Counted from the stretch's first letter, positions 17,314 through 26,462 are shown. The stretch is 64,000 bases of DNA from UBA822 sp965249775 (GCA_965249775.1 OZ252253.1:248001-312000), one strand, 5' to 3'. Translations and numbers: made by a program. The notes: generated from the sequence alone by a model not told the origin.

Positions 17314-17838
17314 GTGCGCTATCATGTCACCGTGGGCGACGTCACTTTCGAGGTGGAAATCGACCCCGAGGGGGGTCGGGTCGATGGGGACCGGGTGGAA
17401 ACCTGTGCCCCCGAGCCAGTGAGTCCGAACCTCTACTCCTTTCTCGTTGATGGGGCATCCCATACGGTCTTGGCCGAGCGAGGCGGTTCAGGCACTTGGG
17501 ATCTCCAGCTCCGAGGGCGGCGTTATCGTGTCGGCGTTGTGGACGACCGCATGAAGGCGATGCGGGACGTGAGCTCCGCGGGATCGGCCCTCAACGGCCC
17601 GGCGTCCGTTCGGGCTCCGATGCCGGGACTCGTCGTGCGGGTGGATGTAGCGGAGGGCGACTTGGTGGAGGCGGGAGGTGGGCTCCTCGTGGTCGAGGCC
17701 ATGAAGATGGAGAATTCGCTCACGGCTCCGGACGAAAGCCGCGTCGGCACGATCCACGTCGTCGCTGGCCAGACGGTCGAGAAGAACGAAATTCTGATGG
17801 ACCTGCTGCCACCCGACCAGGAGTCGGAGAGAGAATGA
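17314..17838 (+). CDS. Biotin carboxyl carrier protein (biotinyl domain) of acyl-CoA carboxylase
   Basis: A 174-residue carrier. The last ~75 residues form a biotinyl domain: 'PMPGLVVRVDVAEGDLVEAG', then 'VVEAMKMENSL', in which the Lys of AMKM carries biotin. The N-terminal ~95 residues ('MRYHVTVGDVTFEVEIDPEG') resemble the beta-sheet region found ahead of the carrier in propionyl-CoA carboxylases and oxaloacetate decarboxylase gamma-type carriers. Start GTG 17314. The stop overlaps the mutase ATG (ATGA at 17835-17838), so carrier and mutase are coupled. It most likely serves the biotin carboxylase at 14500 and the beta subunit at 1475. Confidence 0.9.
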   Translation: MRYHVTVGDVTFEVEIDPEGGRVDGDRVETCAPEPVSPNLYSFLVDGASHTVLAERGGSGTWDLQLRGRRYRVGVVDDRMKAMRDVSSAGSALNGPASVRAPMPGLVVRVDVAEGDLVEAGGGLLVVEAMKMENSLTAPDESRVGTIHVVAGQTVEKNEILMDLLPPDQESERE

Positions 17839-19403
17839 AGGACAACACCAGCGACGGGCGCTTCCGTACCAGCAGTGGAATCGAAGTCGATACCGTGTAC
17901 GAGGCCAACGGTGGTGACGCGGAGGGCCTAGGGAAGCCTGGCCAGTTTCCGTTCACGCGGGGCGTCCACCCCAACATGTATCGAGAGCGCCTCTGGACCA
18001 TGAGGCAGTATGCTGGCTTCGGGACGGCCGAGGAGACCAATCGGCGGTATCACTACCTTCTGAGCCAAGGAACCACCGGGTTGTCGGTCGCCTTCGATCT
18101 TCCCACCCAGATGGGGTACGACTCGGACCATCCGATGGCGCAAGGCGAGGTCGGCCGGGTGGGTGTGGCGATCGACACCGTCGAAGACATGCGGACGCTC
18201 TTCGACGGGATCGCACTGGATCAAGTGTCCACGTCGATGACGATCAACTCGACGGCGGCCATTCTCCTCGCTCTCTACCTCTCCGTCGGAGACGAGCAGG
18301 GGGTGGGGAGAGATGCACTGGCCGGAACGGTCCAGAACGACGTGCTCAAGGAGTACGTCGCCCGCGGTACGTACATCTTTCCGGTGGACCCCAGCCTCAG
18401 GCTGGCTGCCGATCTGATCGCGTTCTGCGCGCGGGAGGTACCGCGGTGGAATTCGATCTCAATTTCTGGTTATCACATACGGGAGGCCGGTTCCACAGCC
18501 CCACAAGAGGTCGCGTTCACGCTGGCCAACGGACTCGCCTATGTCGAGCGAGTGTTGGCCGCGGGCGTTCCGTTGGAGGACTTCGCGCCGCGGCTCTCCT
18601 TCTTCTTTGCGGCGCACAGTGACCTCCTCGAGGAAGTCGCCAAGTTCCGCGCTGCACGCCGCTTGTGGGCTCTGCTCATGAAGCAGCGCTTCGATGCCTC
18701 GGACCGCTCGTGCCAACTGCGCTTTCACACCCAGACGGGAGGGTCGACGCTGACGGCGCAGCAACCGCTCAACAACGTGGTACGCGTGACCATCCAGGCG
18801 CTGGCGGCTGCGCTCGGAGGGACACAGTCGTTGCACACGAACGGCTTCGACGAAGCCCTGAACCTCCCGACCGAACAGGCTGCCGGGCTCGCCGTTCGCA
18901 CACAGCAGATCCTGGCCCACGAATCGGGAATCACGAACACGGTGGATCCCCTCGCGGGCAGCTACTACGTGGAGGCCCTTACCCGTGAGATCGAAGACGG
19001 TGCTCGTGCCTATCTGGACGACCTCGAGGGTTTGGGCGGAGCGTCGAAGGCCATCGACTTCATGCAGAAAGAAATCCAGGCGTCTGCGTATCGCCATCAG
19101 AAGGAGATCGAAGGAAACGAGCGTCTGGTAGTGGGCGTGAACATATTCGAAGAAGATGAGGGGCCAGTGACCATCGAGAACCCCGATTTTTCGGAGTTCG
19201 AAGCCGATCAAAAGCGCCGCTTGAAGGATTTCAAGGCGAGACGAGACTCCCAGGATACTTCACACGCTCTCGAGGGTATCCGGTCCGCCGCTCGGTCGAC
19301 CGAAAATCTGATTCCCCCGATGATCGAGGCGGCAAAAGCGTCTGCCACCCTCGGGGAAATCAGCGACGTGTTGCGTGACGAATGGGGGACCCACGACCCC
19401 TAG
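17835..19403 (+). CDS. Methylmalonyl-CoA mutase, large (catalytic) subunit without B12 domain
   Basis: This enzyme interconverts methylmalonyl-CoA and succinyl-CoA. From ATG 17835 the protein has 522 residues and begins right where the family does ('GQFPFTRGVHPNMYRERLW' near 39). Motifs include 'TTGLSVAFDLPTQMGYDSDH', 'STSMTINSTAAILLALY', 'ISGYHIREAGSTAPQEVAFT' and 'HTQTGGSTLTAQQPLNNVVR'. It ends after the TIM barrel ('EISDVLRDEWG'), so the cobalamin-binding domain must be a separate polypeptide, as in McmA1/McmA2-type or isobutyryl-CoA-mutase-type enzymes. No B12-binding subunit is in the window. The neighbouring carboxylase parts support a propionyl-CoA to succinyl-CoA route. Confidence 0.92.
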   Translation: MKDNTSDGRFRTSSGIEVDTVYEANGGDAEGLGKPGQFPFTRGVHPNMYRERLWTMRQYAGFGTAEETNRRYHYLLSQGTTGLSVAFDLPTQMGYDSDHPMAQGEVGRVGVAIDTVEDMRTLFDGIALDQVSTSMTINSTAAILLALYLSVGDEQGVGRDALAGTVQNDVLKEYVARGTYIFPVDPSLRLAADLIAFCAREVPRWNSISISGYHIREAGSTAPQEVAFTLANGLAYVERVLAAGVPLEDFAPRLSFFFAAHSDLLEEVAKFRAARRLWALLMKQRFDASDRSCQLRFHTQTGGSTLTAQQPLNNVVRVTIQALAAALGGTQSLHTNGFDEALNLPTEQAAGLAVRTQQILAHESGITNTVDPLAGSYYVEALTREIEDGARAYLDDLEGLGGASKAIDFMQKEIQASAYRHQKEIEGNERLVVGVNIFEEDEGPVTIENPDFSEFEADQKRRLKDFKARRDSQDTSHALEGIRSAARSTENLIPPMIEAAKASATLGEISDVLRDEWGTHDP

Positions 19404-19473
19404 GGTGTTAACTTGCGCCACCTCGGCTGTTGTGCTGGCCATTTGGCGAATCACCGATCGACGCGAATCCGAG

Positions 19474-19977
19474 ATGCCCACGTACGAGTACCGTTGCCCA
19501 AAGGGACATGAATTCGAGCTGTTCCAGAGCATGTCCGAAGAGCCTCGAGCCGCCTGTCCGGAGTGCGGAAAAACCGCTCAGCGTCTCTTGTCCGGTGGCG
19601 CCGGGCTGATCTTCAAGGGCGAAGGGTTCTATATCACGGACTACCGCAGTGACGAGTACAAGGAGGCGGCCTCGTCCGACAAGGAAGCGCCCTCGTCCGA
19701 CAAGGAAGCGGCCTCGTCCGACAAGGAAGCGGCTTCGTCCGACAAGAAAACGGCCTCGTCCGAAAAAGGAGCGTCCAGCGGAGACTCTGCTGGAGCCTCC
19801 AGCGGTGAAGAGTCCGGCGGTAGAGCCGGTTCATCCGATGGGGGCGGCGGCAGCTCGGATGGGGGCGGCTCGGACAAGGGTTCGAGAGAATCGAAGAGGG
19901 CCTCCTCCGATGCTTCGGGGGCTTCGGGCGGATCGAAGCCTTCCGACGGCGGCAAGTCGTCCTCATCGGACTCCTGA
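19474..19977 (+). CDS. FmdB-family zinc-ribbon protein with a long Ser/Lys/Gly-rich tail
   Basis: From ATG 19474, 'MPTYEYRCPKGHEFELFQSM' is the standard FmdB/CxxC zinc-ribbon opening. A second knuckle is 'ACPECGKTAQRLLSGGAG', giving four metal-binding Cys/His positions in the first ~50 residues. After residue ~65 the usual short protein continues into about 100 residues of low complexity. This tail starts with four to five copies of a 7-residue unit 'SSDKEAA' (21-bp DNA repeats) and then Gly/Ser-rich sequence. Family members are regulators or unknown; the tail is unusual in length and probably disordered. Confidence 0.8.
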   Translation: MPTYEYRCPKGHEFELFQSMSEEPRAACPECGKTAQRLLSGGAGLIFKGEGFYITDYRSDEYKEAASSDKEAPSSDKEAASSDKEAASSDKKTASSEKGASSGDSAGASSGEESGGRAGSSDGGGGSSDGGGSDKGSRESKRASSDASGASGGSKPSDGGKSSSSDS

Positions 19978-20001
19978 CCAAGTTCGGACGGGGCTAGGTT
20001 C

Positions 20002-21717
20002 ATGAGTGAAGAAGCCATTAGACAGGTGGTCCAGGAGGCACTCGTCGAGATGGGCGTGGATGACGCCGACGTGCGCCTCGAGCAACCCAAGGATCCCAAC
20101 CACGGCGATCTGACCACGAACGTGGCCCTTACGCTCGCGAAAAGTCTGGGACGGCCGCCCCGCGCGTTTGCGGAGGAGCTTCGCGACCAGATCGCCTTCC
20201 AAGACTCGGTCCTCGCGGAGTCCGGTATCGAATCCGTAAGTGTGGCCGGGCCGGGGTTCTTGAACTTCAAGCTCAGTTCCGGGCAAGTCGCTTCGAGGCT
20301 CGTGGAGATCATCGCCGCGGATGATGATTACGGGCGGTGTGATGAGGGTGGTGGGGAGTCCATCATGGTCGAATTCGTCTCGGCAAATCCGACGGGGCCA
20401 CTACATCTGGGACACGGGCGCCAAGCCGCATTAGGCGATGCGATCGCGGGCCTGCTGGACTGGACCGGATGGTCGGTGAGCCGGGAGTACTACTACAACG
20501 ACGCCGGCGCCCAGATCGACCGCCTCACTGAGAGCGTTTGGGCCCGGTATCAGCAGTGGTTCGGCCACGACGCGCAGATTCCCGAGGGGGGCTACCCAGG
20601 GGAGTACGTCGGTGAAATCGCGGCGGACCTGGCAGAGGAGCACGGGGATCGTTTCGTAGAGGACGCACTGAGCGAAGAGGCGATGGACGTCATGAGGAAG
20701 ACCGCGGTGCGGGTTCTTCGTGAAGAGCAGGACCGGGATCTCTCGGACTTCCGCATACACTTCGATGCCTACTTCCTGGAGTCCTCCCTGTACGACGACG
20801 GCCATGTGGAATCCACCGCCGAAGGTCTCCGAGCGTCCGGTAAGGTCTACGATCTCGACGGGGCGGTCTGGCTTCGCACAACGGAGTATGGAGACCAGAA
20901 GGACCGCGTCATGATCAAGAGCGACGGATCTCCGACCTACTTTCTTCCGGACGTGGCCTACCACATGGACAAGTGGGGGCGGGGCTTCCACCAAGCCATC
21001 AACGTCCAGGGGGCCGATCACCATGGAACCATTGCTCGGGTGCAGGCGGGCGTACAGGCGCTCGGGTTACCGGCCGATTACCCGGAGTACGTGCTCCATC
21101 AGATGGTTCGGGTCGAACAGGATGGTGAAGAGGTCAAGCTCTCGAAGAGGGCGGGTTCGGATACGACGCTTCGGGAGCTCATTACGGAAGTCGGCGTCGA
21201 CGTCACTCGCTACTTCTTCCAGATGAGGAAACCGGATGGGCATCTGGTCTTCGATTTGGATCTCGCGCTGGACCAGTCGGACAAGAATCCGGTGTACAAG
21301 GTGCAGTACGCCCACGCCCGCATGTGCAGCATCTTCAAGAAGGCTGGCCTGGAGCGGTCTTCCATCGGCACGGAAGGCGTCGATCTGTCGGTGCTCTCCA
21401 CGGACGCCGAGCGAGAGGTCATCAAGGCACTCGTGCAGTTCCCGGAGCTGGTCCGCAACGCGGCGCGCCTGAGGGCTCCTCACTTGATCTGCGACTACTT
21501 GGAGCAGACGGCGGGGGCGGTCAATTCGTGGTATCACGCGGGGAACCCGAGCCGGAATCCGGAGTTGGCGGTGATCGTGGAGGACGAGGGTCTCCGGAAC
21601 GCACGGCTCGTCTTGGCCCGTTCTGTGCAGATCGTTCTTCGCAACGGGCTGACCATCCTGGGAATCGTGGCGCCCGAGCAGATGGTTCGTAACGACGACG
21701 AAGCGGGCTCGGAATGA
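20002..21717 (+). CDS. argS: Arginyl-tRNA synthetase
   Basis: A class I aminoacyl-tRNA synthetase, 571 residues, normal length. The N-terminal arginyl additional domain (~1-110) has 'PKDPNHGDLTTNVALTLAK'. The HIGH-type signature is 'SANPTGPLHLGHGRQAALGD' near 133-152. Other motifs are 'YYNDAGAQIDRL', 'DGSPTYFLPDVAYHMDKW' and 'GADHHGTIARVQAG'. The KMSKS equivalent is 'KLSKRAG' near 378. The C-terminal anticodon-binding domain ends at 'GLTILGIVAPEQM'. It follows fmdB by 24 bases, and nothing is odd about it. Confidence 0.97.
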   Translation: MSEEAIRQVVQEALVEMGVDDADVRLEQPKDPNHGDLTTNVALTLAKSLGRPPRAFAEELRDQIAFQDSVLAESGIESVSVAGPGFLNFKLSSGQVASRLVEIIAADDDYGRCDEGGGESIMVEFVSANPTGPLHLGHGRQAALGDAIAGLLDWTGWSVSREYYYNDAGAQIDRLTESVWARYQQWFGHDAQIPEGGYPGEYVGEIAADLAEEHGDRFVEDALSEEAMDVMRKTAVRVLREEQDRDLSDFRIHFDAYFLESSLYDDGHVESTAEGLRASGKVYDLDGAVWLRTTEYGDQKDRVMIKSDGSPTYFLPDVAYHMDKWGRGFHQAINVQGADHHGTIARVQAGVQALGLPADYPEYVLHQMVRVEQDGEEVKLSKRAGSDTTLRELITEVGVDVTRYFFQMRKPDGHLVFDLDLALDQSDKNPVYKVQYAHARMCSIFKKAGLERSSIGTEGVDLSVLSTDAEREVIKALVQFPELVRNAARLRAPHLICDYLEQTAGAVNSWYHAGNPSRNPELAVIVEDEGLRNARLVLARSVQIVLRNGLTILGIVAPEQMVRNDDEAGSE

Positions 21718-21763
21718 CGAAGAAACAGGCTCGAAATGACGACCAAGCAGGTTAGATAACTCG

Positions 21764-22690
21764 ATGTCGATTCTGGTGGTGGGAAGCGTGGCGCTCGACT
21801 CGGTGGAAACGCCGTTCGGCACGGCCGACCGTGTGATCGGCGGATCAGCCGTGTTCTTCTCGGCCGCCGCGAGCCTTCTGAGCCCGGTCCGCATCGTAGG
21901 TGTGGTCGGAGACGACTATCCGTTCGAGGAACTGGATTTCCTCACCCAGCGAGGTGTTGACCTCTCGGGGGTAGAGCGTGCCGCGGGCGAGAGTTTTTTC
22001 TGGGCCGGGCGGTATACGTATGACCTGAACTCTAGAGACACGCTCGAAACCCGCCTGGGCGTCTTCGGCGACTTCAAACCTCGTGTCCCGGATGCCTTCA
22101 GGGATTCGCGTTACGTCTTTCTTGGCAACATCGATCCCGCGCTCCAGATGGAAGTGCTCGACCAGGTGCGGGAGCCGGCGGCCGTCATCTGCGACACCAT
22201 GAATTTTTGGATCGAAGGGAGTCGCGAGGCGCTGGTCGAACTCCTGAAGCGGGTCGATATTTTGATGGTCAACGACGCGGAGGCACGGCAGCTCGCGGGA
22301 GATCACAATCTCCTCAAGGCGGCGCGTTGGATACAGGAGCGGGGCCCACGCTTCGTTGTGGTGAAGAAGGGTGAGCACGGGGCGATTCTCTTCGGGCCGG
22401 ACTGGATGTTCTTTGTGCCCGGGTTCCCCTTGGAGGTAATCTTCGATCCCACCGGGGCCGGAGATGCCTTCGCGGGTGGCTTCGTCGGGTATGTGGCCTC
22501 CGTGGACTCTCAGGAGCCGGACGATCTCCGGCGTGCCATGGTGTATGGCTCGGTCATGGGCTCGTTCGCGGTCGAGAGTTTCAGCGTCGATCGGTTCCAC
22601 TCGCTCGATGAGGGGGCGATCCTGCGCCGGATCATGGAATTCAAGGAAATGACGGCATTCGAACATCAGTTGGAGGCGTCGGGTGGCTGA
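21764..22690 (+). CDS. PfkB-family carbohydrate/nucleoside kinase
   Basis: A 308-residue ribokinase-fold kinase. The N-terminal 'MSILVVGSVALDSVETPFG' and 'VIGGSAVFFSAAASLL' form the substrate side. The C-terminal PfkB signature 'DPTGAGDAFAGGFVGYVAS' near residue 228-246 holds the catalytic Asp and the anion hole; 'VVVKKGEHGAILFG' precedes it. The substrate is not determinable; related proteins in this context are annotated as sugar or adenosine kinases. Its last 8 bases overlap purM, which suggests coupling to purine synthesis and perhaps a nucleoside substrate (inference). Confidence 0.87.
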   Translation: MSILVVGSVALDSVETPFGTADRVIGGSAVFFSAAASLLSPVRIVGVVGDDYPFEELDFLTQRGVDLSGVERAAGESFFWAGRYTYDLNSRDTLETRLGVFGDFKPRVPDAFRDSRYVFLGNIDPALQMEVLDQVREPAAVICDTMNFWIEGSREALVELLKRVDILMVNDAEARQLAGDHNLLKAARWIQERGPRFVVVKKGEHGAILFGPDWMFFVPGFPLEVIFDPTGAGDAFAGGFVGYVASVDSQEPDDLRRAMVYGSVMGSFAVESFSVDRFHSLDEGAILRRIMEFKEMTAFEHQLEASGG

Positions 22691-23717
22691 GCCGAGGCGG
22701 CTGGACTATCGCTCAGCAGGGGTCGATCTGGACGCCGCCGAGCGAACTATGGCGGGCCTCAAGTCGCTGGTCGATGCCACCGGCGACGAACACACGCTTT
22801 CCGCGCTCGGCCATTTCGGTGGCCTGTACGCAGTACCGGGAGACGTGGCGAGTCCGGTACTCGTTTCGAGCACAGACAGCGTGGGAACCAAGGTCAAGGT
22901 GGCCTGCATGGCGGGGCGGCATGACACCGTGGGCCAAGACTTGGTGAACCACTGCGTCGACGACATCCTCGTGCAGGGAGCCCGGCCCCTGTTCTTCCTG
23001 GATTACATCGGATGCGGCGTTATGGACGAGTCCACCATTGCAGGAGTCGTTGGCGGGGTAGCGACGGCGTGCAAGGAGAACGGGTGCGCGCTCCTCGGCG
23101 GAGAGACGGCGGAGATGCCGGATTTCTACGACGCGGGCGAGTACGATCTGGCTGGATTCATCGTGGGCATCGTAGAGCGCGACAAGATCCTGGACGGCTC
23201 CCGCGTCCGTGTCGGAGACGTCCTGATCGGTCTCGGATCGAACGGTGTCCATACGAACGGATACACGTTGGTGCGAAAGATCGTCTTCGAGTCCATGGGG
23301 TTGTCGATCGACGACGACTTTCCCGAGACCGGCCGCTCGGTGGCGGACGTGCTCCTGGACGTTCATCGGAGCTATTTGCCCTTCCTGTCCGATGCGCTCG
23401 ACACCGGGCGGGTGCGCGGGCTGGCTCACATCACGGGTGGCGGCATCCCAGGCAATCTGCCCCGGACGCTCGGTTCCGAGCTCGGTGCGGTGATCGACCT
23501 CGCTTCTTGGGAGGTCCCCGACGTGTTCCGTGTCCTCGAGGAGGCGGGCGGCGTCGAGCACGACGAAATGCTGCGCGTGTTCAATATGGGCGTGGGCATG
23601 ATTGCCGTAGTTGCACCCGAGGATGTCGAGAGTGTTCTCGAGGGCGGGGGCCATGGCCACACGCCGGCCTGGATCATGGGAGAGGTGGAGGCGGGCGAGG
23701 GTGTACGGTGGGCTTGA
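22683..23717 (+). CDS. purM: Phosphoribosylformylglycinamidine cyclo-ligase (AIR synthetase)
   Basis: It catalyses ATP-dependent closure of FGAM to AIR in de novo purine synthesis. The 344-residue length is normal. 'LDYRSAGVDLDAAERTMAGL' is the family start. 'VLVSSTDSVGTKVKVAC' and 'LVNHCVDDILVQGARPLFFL' line the ATP/substrate site, followed by 'CALLGGETAEMPDFY', 'LIGLGSNGVHTNGYTLVRKI' and 'ITGGGIPGNLPRTL'. The GTG start at 22683 lies inside the kinase gene. The end overlaps the start of the following exported protein. Confidence 0.96.
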   Translation: MAEPRRLDYRSAGVDLDAAERTMAGLKSLVDATGDEHTLSALGHFGGLYAVPGDVASPVLVSSTDSVGTKVKVACMAGRHDTVGQDLVNHCVDDILVQGARPLFFLDYIGCGVMDESTIAGVVGGVATACKENGCALLGGETAEMPDFYDAGEYDLAGFIVGIVERDKILDGSRVRVGDVLIGLGSNGVHTNGYTLVRKIVFESMGLSIDDDFPETGRSVADVLLDVHRSYLPFLSDALDTGRVRGLAHITGGGIPGNLPRTLGSELGAVIDLASWEVPDVFRVLEEAGGVEHDEMLRVFNMGVGMIAVVAPEDVESVLEGGGHGHTPAWIMGEVEAGEGVRWA

Positions 23718-24679
23718 GCGCCCGGCATGCCGGGCTGTGCCTTCTCGTGGTCTCGGGGTCATTCAGCACCGCGTGGGCCCAAGACTTGACACCGCTCATT
23801 GACCAATGTGCGTCGGGCGGATCGGCCGAGTTGCTCACTGCCTGCCAAAGTGCCGTCCTGACGGCACAGTCCATTCGTGGCGGAGTCGCCGCAACCGACC
23901 GAATGGGTGCCAGCCTCTCTGGCTCGTACAGTACCCTGGGAAGACGGTTGGGGAGTGCGCCGCGCATGAGTGGCGTCGTCCGCTTCGGGGTGACGCGATT
24001 GAGAATGCCCGACCTCCTCGACGGAGGAACCGGCGTAGCCGCAGAGAACTCCGTTTACGCATACGGCTTGAAGGGCTCCTTTGCGGTGGGCGTTCTCGAC
24101 GGGTTTTCATTGATGTCGACCGTCGGTGGCGTGCTGTCCCTCGATCTTCTCGGGTCCGCGAGCCTCGTTTTCCTAGGGGATTCCGACGGTTTTCAGGGCA
24201 ACGAGGGCATCTTTTCGGTGGGTGGGCGGGTCGGAATCTTCCGTGAGTCGTTCAATCTGCCTGGCCTCACGGTGTCTGCGATGCAGTCCTTTGGGGGGAC
24301 GGTCGACTGGAGCGCCGGTACGGATGGATCCCAAATCCAAAGCGGAATCTCGGCGACGTCGGTGCGGGCGATTATCGGAAAGGACTTCTTCACAGCGGCT
24401 GTTTCGGGGGGCTTCGGATGGAATTGGGACCGAGGCGAAATGGCCGTCCAGGTGCCGGATCCCACGATTCCCGGTGGAGAGGGGATCGGCCGGTCCGACA
24501 GTCTGACGACCCGCCGATCGGTTTACTTCGCGGGCGTATCCATCACGAGGCTCGTGTACCAGTTTTCGATCGAGGGGGGATGGGTAGGGGGATACGACGA
24601 GCTGGCCGGTTACGGGGGTGTGTACGATCCCGGTGGGTCCACGCCGTTCATCAGCGTGGCGGCCCGACTCACCTACTGA
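23708..24679 (+). CDS. Exported protein, probably outer-membrane beta-barrel
   Basis: Start GTG 23708 is the only start giving a signal peptide directly: 'GLCLLVVSGSFSTAWA' with cleavage before 'QDLTP'. The 323-residue protein then has a short Cys-containing segment ('LIDQCASGG', 'LTACQSAVL', possibly a disulfide). Alternating hydrophobic strands rich in Gly/Ser/Phe follow, and the end is 'STPFISVAARLTY', a terminal aromatic strand typical of outer-membrane barrels. No named family was recognised. It overlaps purM by 10 bases and precedes ribD. Confidence 0.65.
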   Translation: MGLSARHAGLCLLVVSGSFSTAWAQDLTPLIDQCASGGSAELLTACQSAVLTAQSIRGGVAATDRMGASLSGSYSTLGRRLGSAPRMSGVVRFGVTRLRMPDLLDGGTGVAAENSVYAYGLKGSFAVGVLDGFSLMSTVGGVLSLDLLGSASLVFLGDSDGFQGNEGIFSVGGRVGIFRESFNLPGLTVSAMQSFGGTVDWSAGTDGSQIQSGISATSVRAIIGKDFFTAAVSGGFGWNWDRGEMAVQVPDPTIPGGEGIGRSDSLTTRRSVYFAGVSITRLVYQFSIEGGWVGGYDELAGYGGVYDPGGSTPFISVAARLTY

Positions 24680-24704
24680 GGTTGTTACGGATGCCTCTTC
24701 AGCC

Positions 24705-25844
24705 ATGTCTCTGACAGAGTCCGACCGGGAGTGGCTCCTTCGGGCCGCCGCTTTGGCGGGTCGGGGGTGGGGTCGGGTGCGTCCCAATCTGGGGGTTCTC
24801 GGCGTTCACGAGCTCACCAATCCGATGGTCGGGTGCATTCTGACGCGTGACGAGGAGCTCGTAGGGGAGGGATGGCACGAAGAATATGGCGGACCGCATG
24901 CGGAAGTGAACGCAATTCGCTCTGCGGGAGATGCCGCCCGGGGGGCTACCGCTTACGTGAGCCTGGAGCCGTGCAGCCATCATGGGAAGACGCCCCCGTG
25001 CACGGAGGCGCTGCTGGAGGCCGGCGTGACCCGGGTGGTCTTCGGAGCTGCCGATCCGGGAGATGAGACGGGGAGAGGGGGTGAGCTACTGACGCAAGCA
25101 GGGGTCGAGGTCGTTGGCCCGGCTGCCGACGTGCGGACATTCCACGATGTCGATCCCGTCTTCTTTTATACATCGAAGCACCGGCGACCGTACCTCGCGC
25201 TGAAACTGGCAGTGAGCTCGGATGGTCGGATCGCTGCCCGGGCAGGGGAGCGGACGCAACTCACGGGTGACGAAGCGAATAGAGAGGTCCATCGTCTCAG
25301 AAGCGGGTACGACGCGGTGTTGGTCGGCGGAGAGACAGCTCGGGTCGATGACCCCCTGTTGACCGTGCGACACGGCATGGACCCCCGGATTCAGCCGACG
25401 CGTATGGTATTGGACCCGAGTGCTGCCCTGTCACCGGATGCGTCCCTGTTTGGGACCGATAGCGAAGCGCCTGTCGTGATTTTCGCGACCGAAGCCGCTC
25501 CTGCCGAACGGGTCGATACACTCAGGGATGTCGGTGCGCAGGTGGAAATCGTGTCGCAGGGGGATGGAGGAGCGAACTTGGAAAAGGTGCTCGAGCGGTG
25601 TTGGAGTCTTGGTATTCGGTCTGTCTTCTGCGAGGGCGGGGGAAGACTGGCCACGGCGTTTTCTCGCGAGGGATTGGCCCAGCGGTTCTATTTCTTCCAG
25701 ACACCCGTGACCATCGGGCCCCACGGGGTGTCGGCGTTTGGGGGCGGAGAATCGACGCCCGAGAGCTTGGGCTGGTCGAGCAGGGGAGAGCCTATCCGAT
25801 TCGGACCCGACGTTCTACTCACGTACGACTATGAAGGCTGTTGA
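24705..25844 (+). CDS. ribD: Bifunctional riboflavin deaminase/reductase
   Basis: It performs the pyrimidine deaminase and reductase steps of riboflavin synthesis. From ATG 24705 the protein has 379 residues. The zinc deaminase domain shows 'GGPHAEVNAI' (His, catalytic Glu) and 'YVSLEPCSHHGKTPPCTEAL' (two zinc Cys). The reductase half starts near 'RPYLALKLAVSSDGRIA' and includes 'VLVGGETARVDDPLLTVRH' and 'VFCEGGGRLATAF'. Oddity: the usual 'PNPMVG' loop is split. It reads RPN, then 11 extra residues (coded by 24789-24821), then PMVGC. First gene of the rib operon. Confidence 0.93.
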   Translation: MSLTESDREWLLRAAALAGRGWGRVRPNLGVLGVHELTNPMVGCILTRDEELVGEGWHEEYGGPHAEVNAIRSAGDAARGATAYVSLEPCSHHGKTPPCTEALLEAGVTRVVFGAADPGDETGRGGELLTQAGVEVVGPAADVRTFHDVDPVFFYTSKHRRPYLALKLAVSSDGRIAARAGERTQLTGDEANREVHRLRSGYDAVLVGGETARVDDPLLTVRHGMDPRIQPTRMVLDPSAALSPDASLFGTDSEAPVVIFATEAAPAERVDTLRDVGAQVEIVSQGDGGANLEKVLERCWSLGIRSVFCEGGGRLATAFSREGLAQRFYFFQTPVTIGPHGVSAFGGGESTPESLGWSSRGEPIRFGPDVLLTYDYEGC

Positions 25845-25865
25845 ACAGGCCTTCCGGGAGGTTTG

Positions 25866-26462
25866 ATGTTCAGCGGGATCGTAGAGGAGGTGGGCACGGT
25901 ACGGGCTGCCCGAGAGATGGACGGTGCCCGTGAGCTAGAGATCGACGCGCAGATCGTCGTTGAAGATCTCCAGCCCGGCGCGTCTGTCTCCCTCGACGGA
26001 GCCTGTCACACGGTGGTGGAGGTTCTGGACGGGGGCTTCTCGGTCAACAGCGTGGGAACGACGCTCTCTCGGACTGTGGCGGCGGAGTACACCGAGGGCA
26101 GCCTAGTCAACCTCGAGCGGGCCGTCGCCGTTGGAACCCGGCTGGACGGGCACCTCGTGCAAGGCCACGTCGACGCCATGGGTGAGTTGATCGGTGTCGA
26201 GGACCAGGGGGACTACCGTCTCCTCGACTTCAGGATTCCGTCCGATGTGGCATCGGGGACGATTCTCCACGGATCGATCGCCCTCAATGGTGTGAGTCTC
26301 ACGGTCAACGCCATCTCGGACGAACACATCTGCCAGGTCGCCGTGATCCCGTACACGTGGGAGCATACCAACCTTCGTCTTCTTGAACCCGGCGGGCGGG
26401 TGAACGTCGAAGGTGATCTGATCGGGAAGTACGTTCGGAGGGAGCTCTCCGACCGCTCCTGA
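25866..26462 (+). CDS. ribE: Riboflavin synthase alpha subunit
   Basis: It dismutates two lumazine molecules to riboflavin. The ATG at 25866, with GGGAGG (25856-25861) upstream, gives the canonical 'MFSGIVEEVG' start. The protein is a 198-residue tandem duplication of lumazine-binding barrels: the first has 'GASVSLDGACHTVVE' and 'FSVNSVGTTLSRT', and the second has 'LVQGHVDAMGELIG' and 'GSIALNGVSLTVN'. The ending 'VNVEGDLIGKYV' is typical. It lies 21 bases after ribD in the operon. Confidence 0.95.
   Translation: MFSGIVEEVGTVRAAREMDGARELEIDAQIVVEDLQPGASVSLDGACHTVVEVLDGGFSVNSVGTTLSRTVAAEYTEGSLVNLERAVAVGTRLDGHLVQGHVDAMGELIGVEDQGDYRLLDFRIPSDVASGTILHGSIALNGVSLTVNAISDEHICQVAVIPYTWEHTNLRLLEPGGRVNVEGDLIGKYVRRELSDRS

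Noticed and set aside
17496..17834. N-terminal extension of the mutase large subunit
   Set aside because: The region is the biotin carrier gene in another frame, and the mutase family starts at ATG 17835 with an ATGA overlap.
23012..23707. Long N-terminal extension of the exported barrel protein
   Set aside because: It overlaps purM completely in another frame and is Arg-rich; the signal peptide at 23708 marks the true start.
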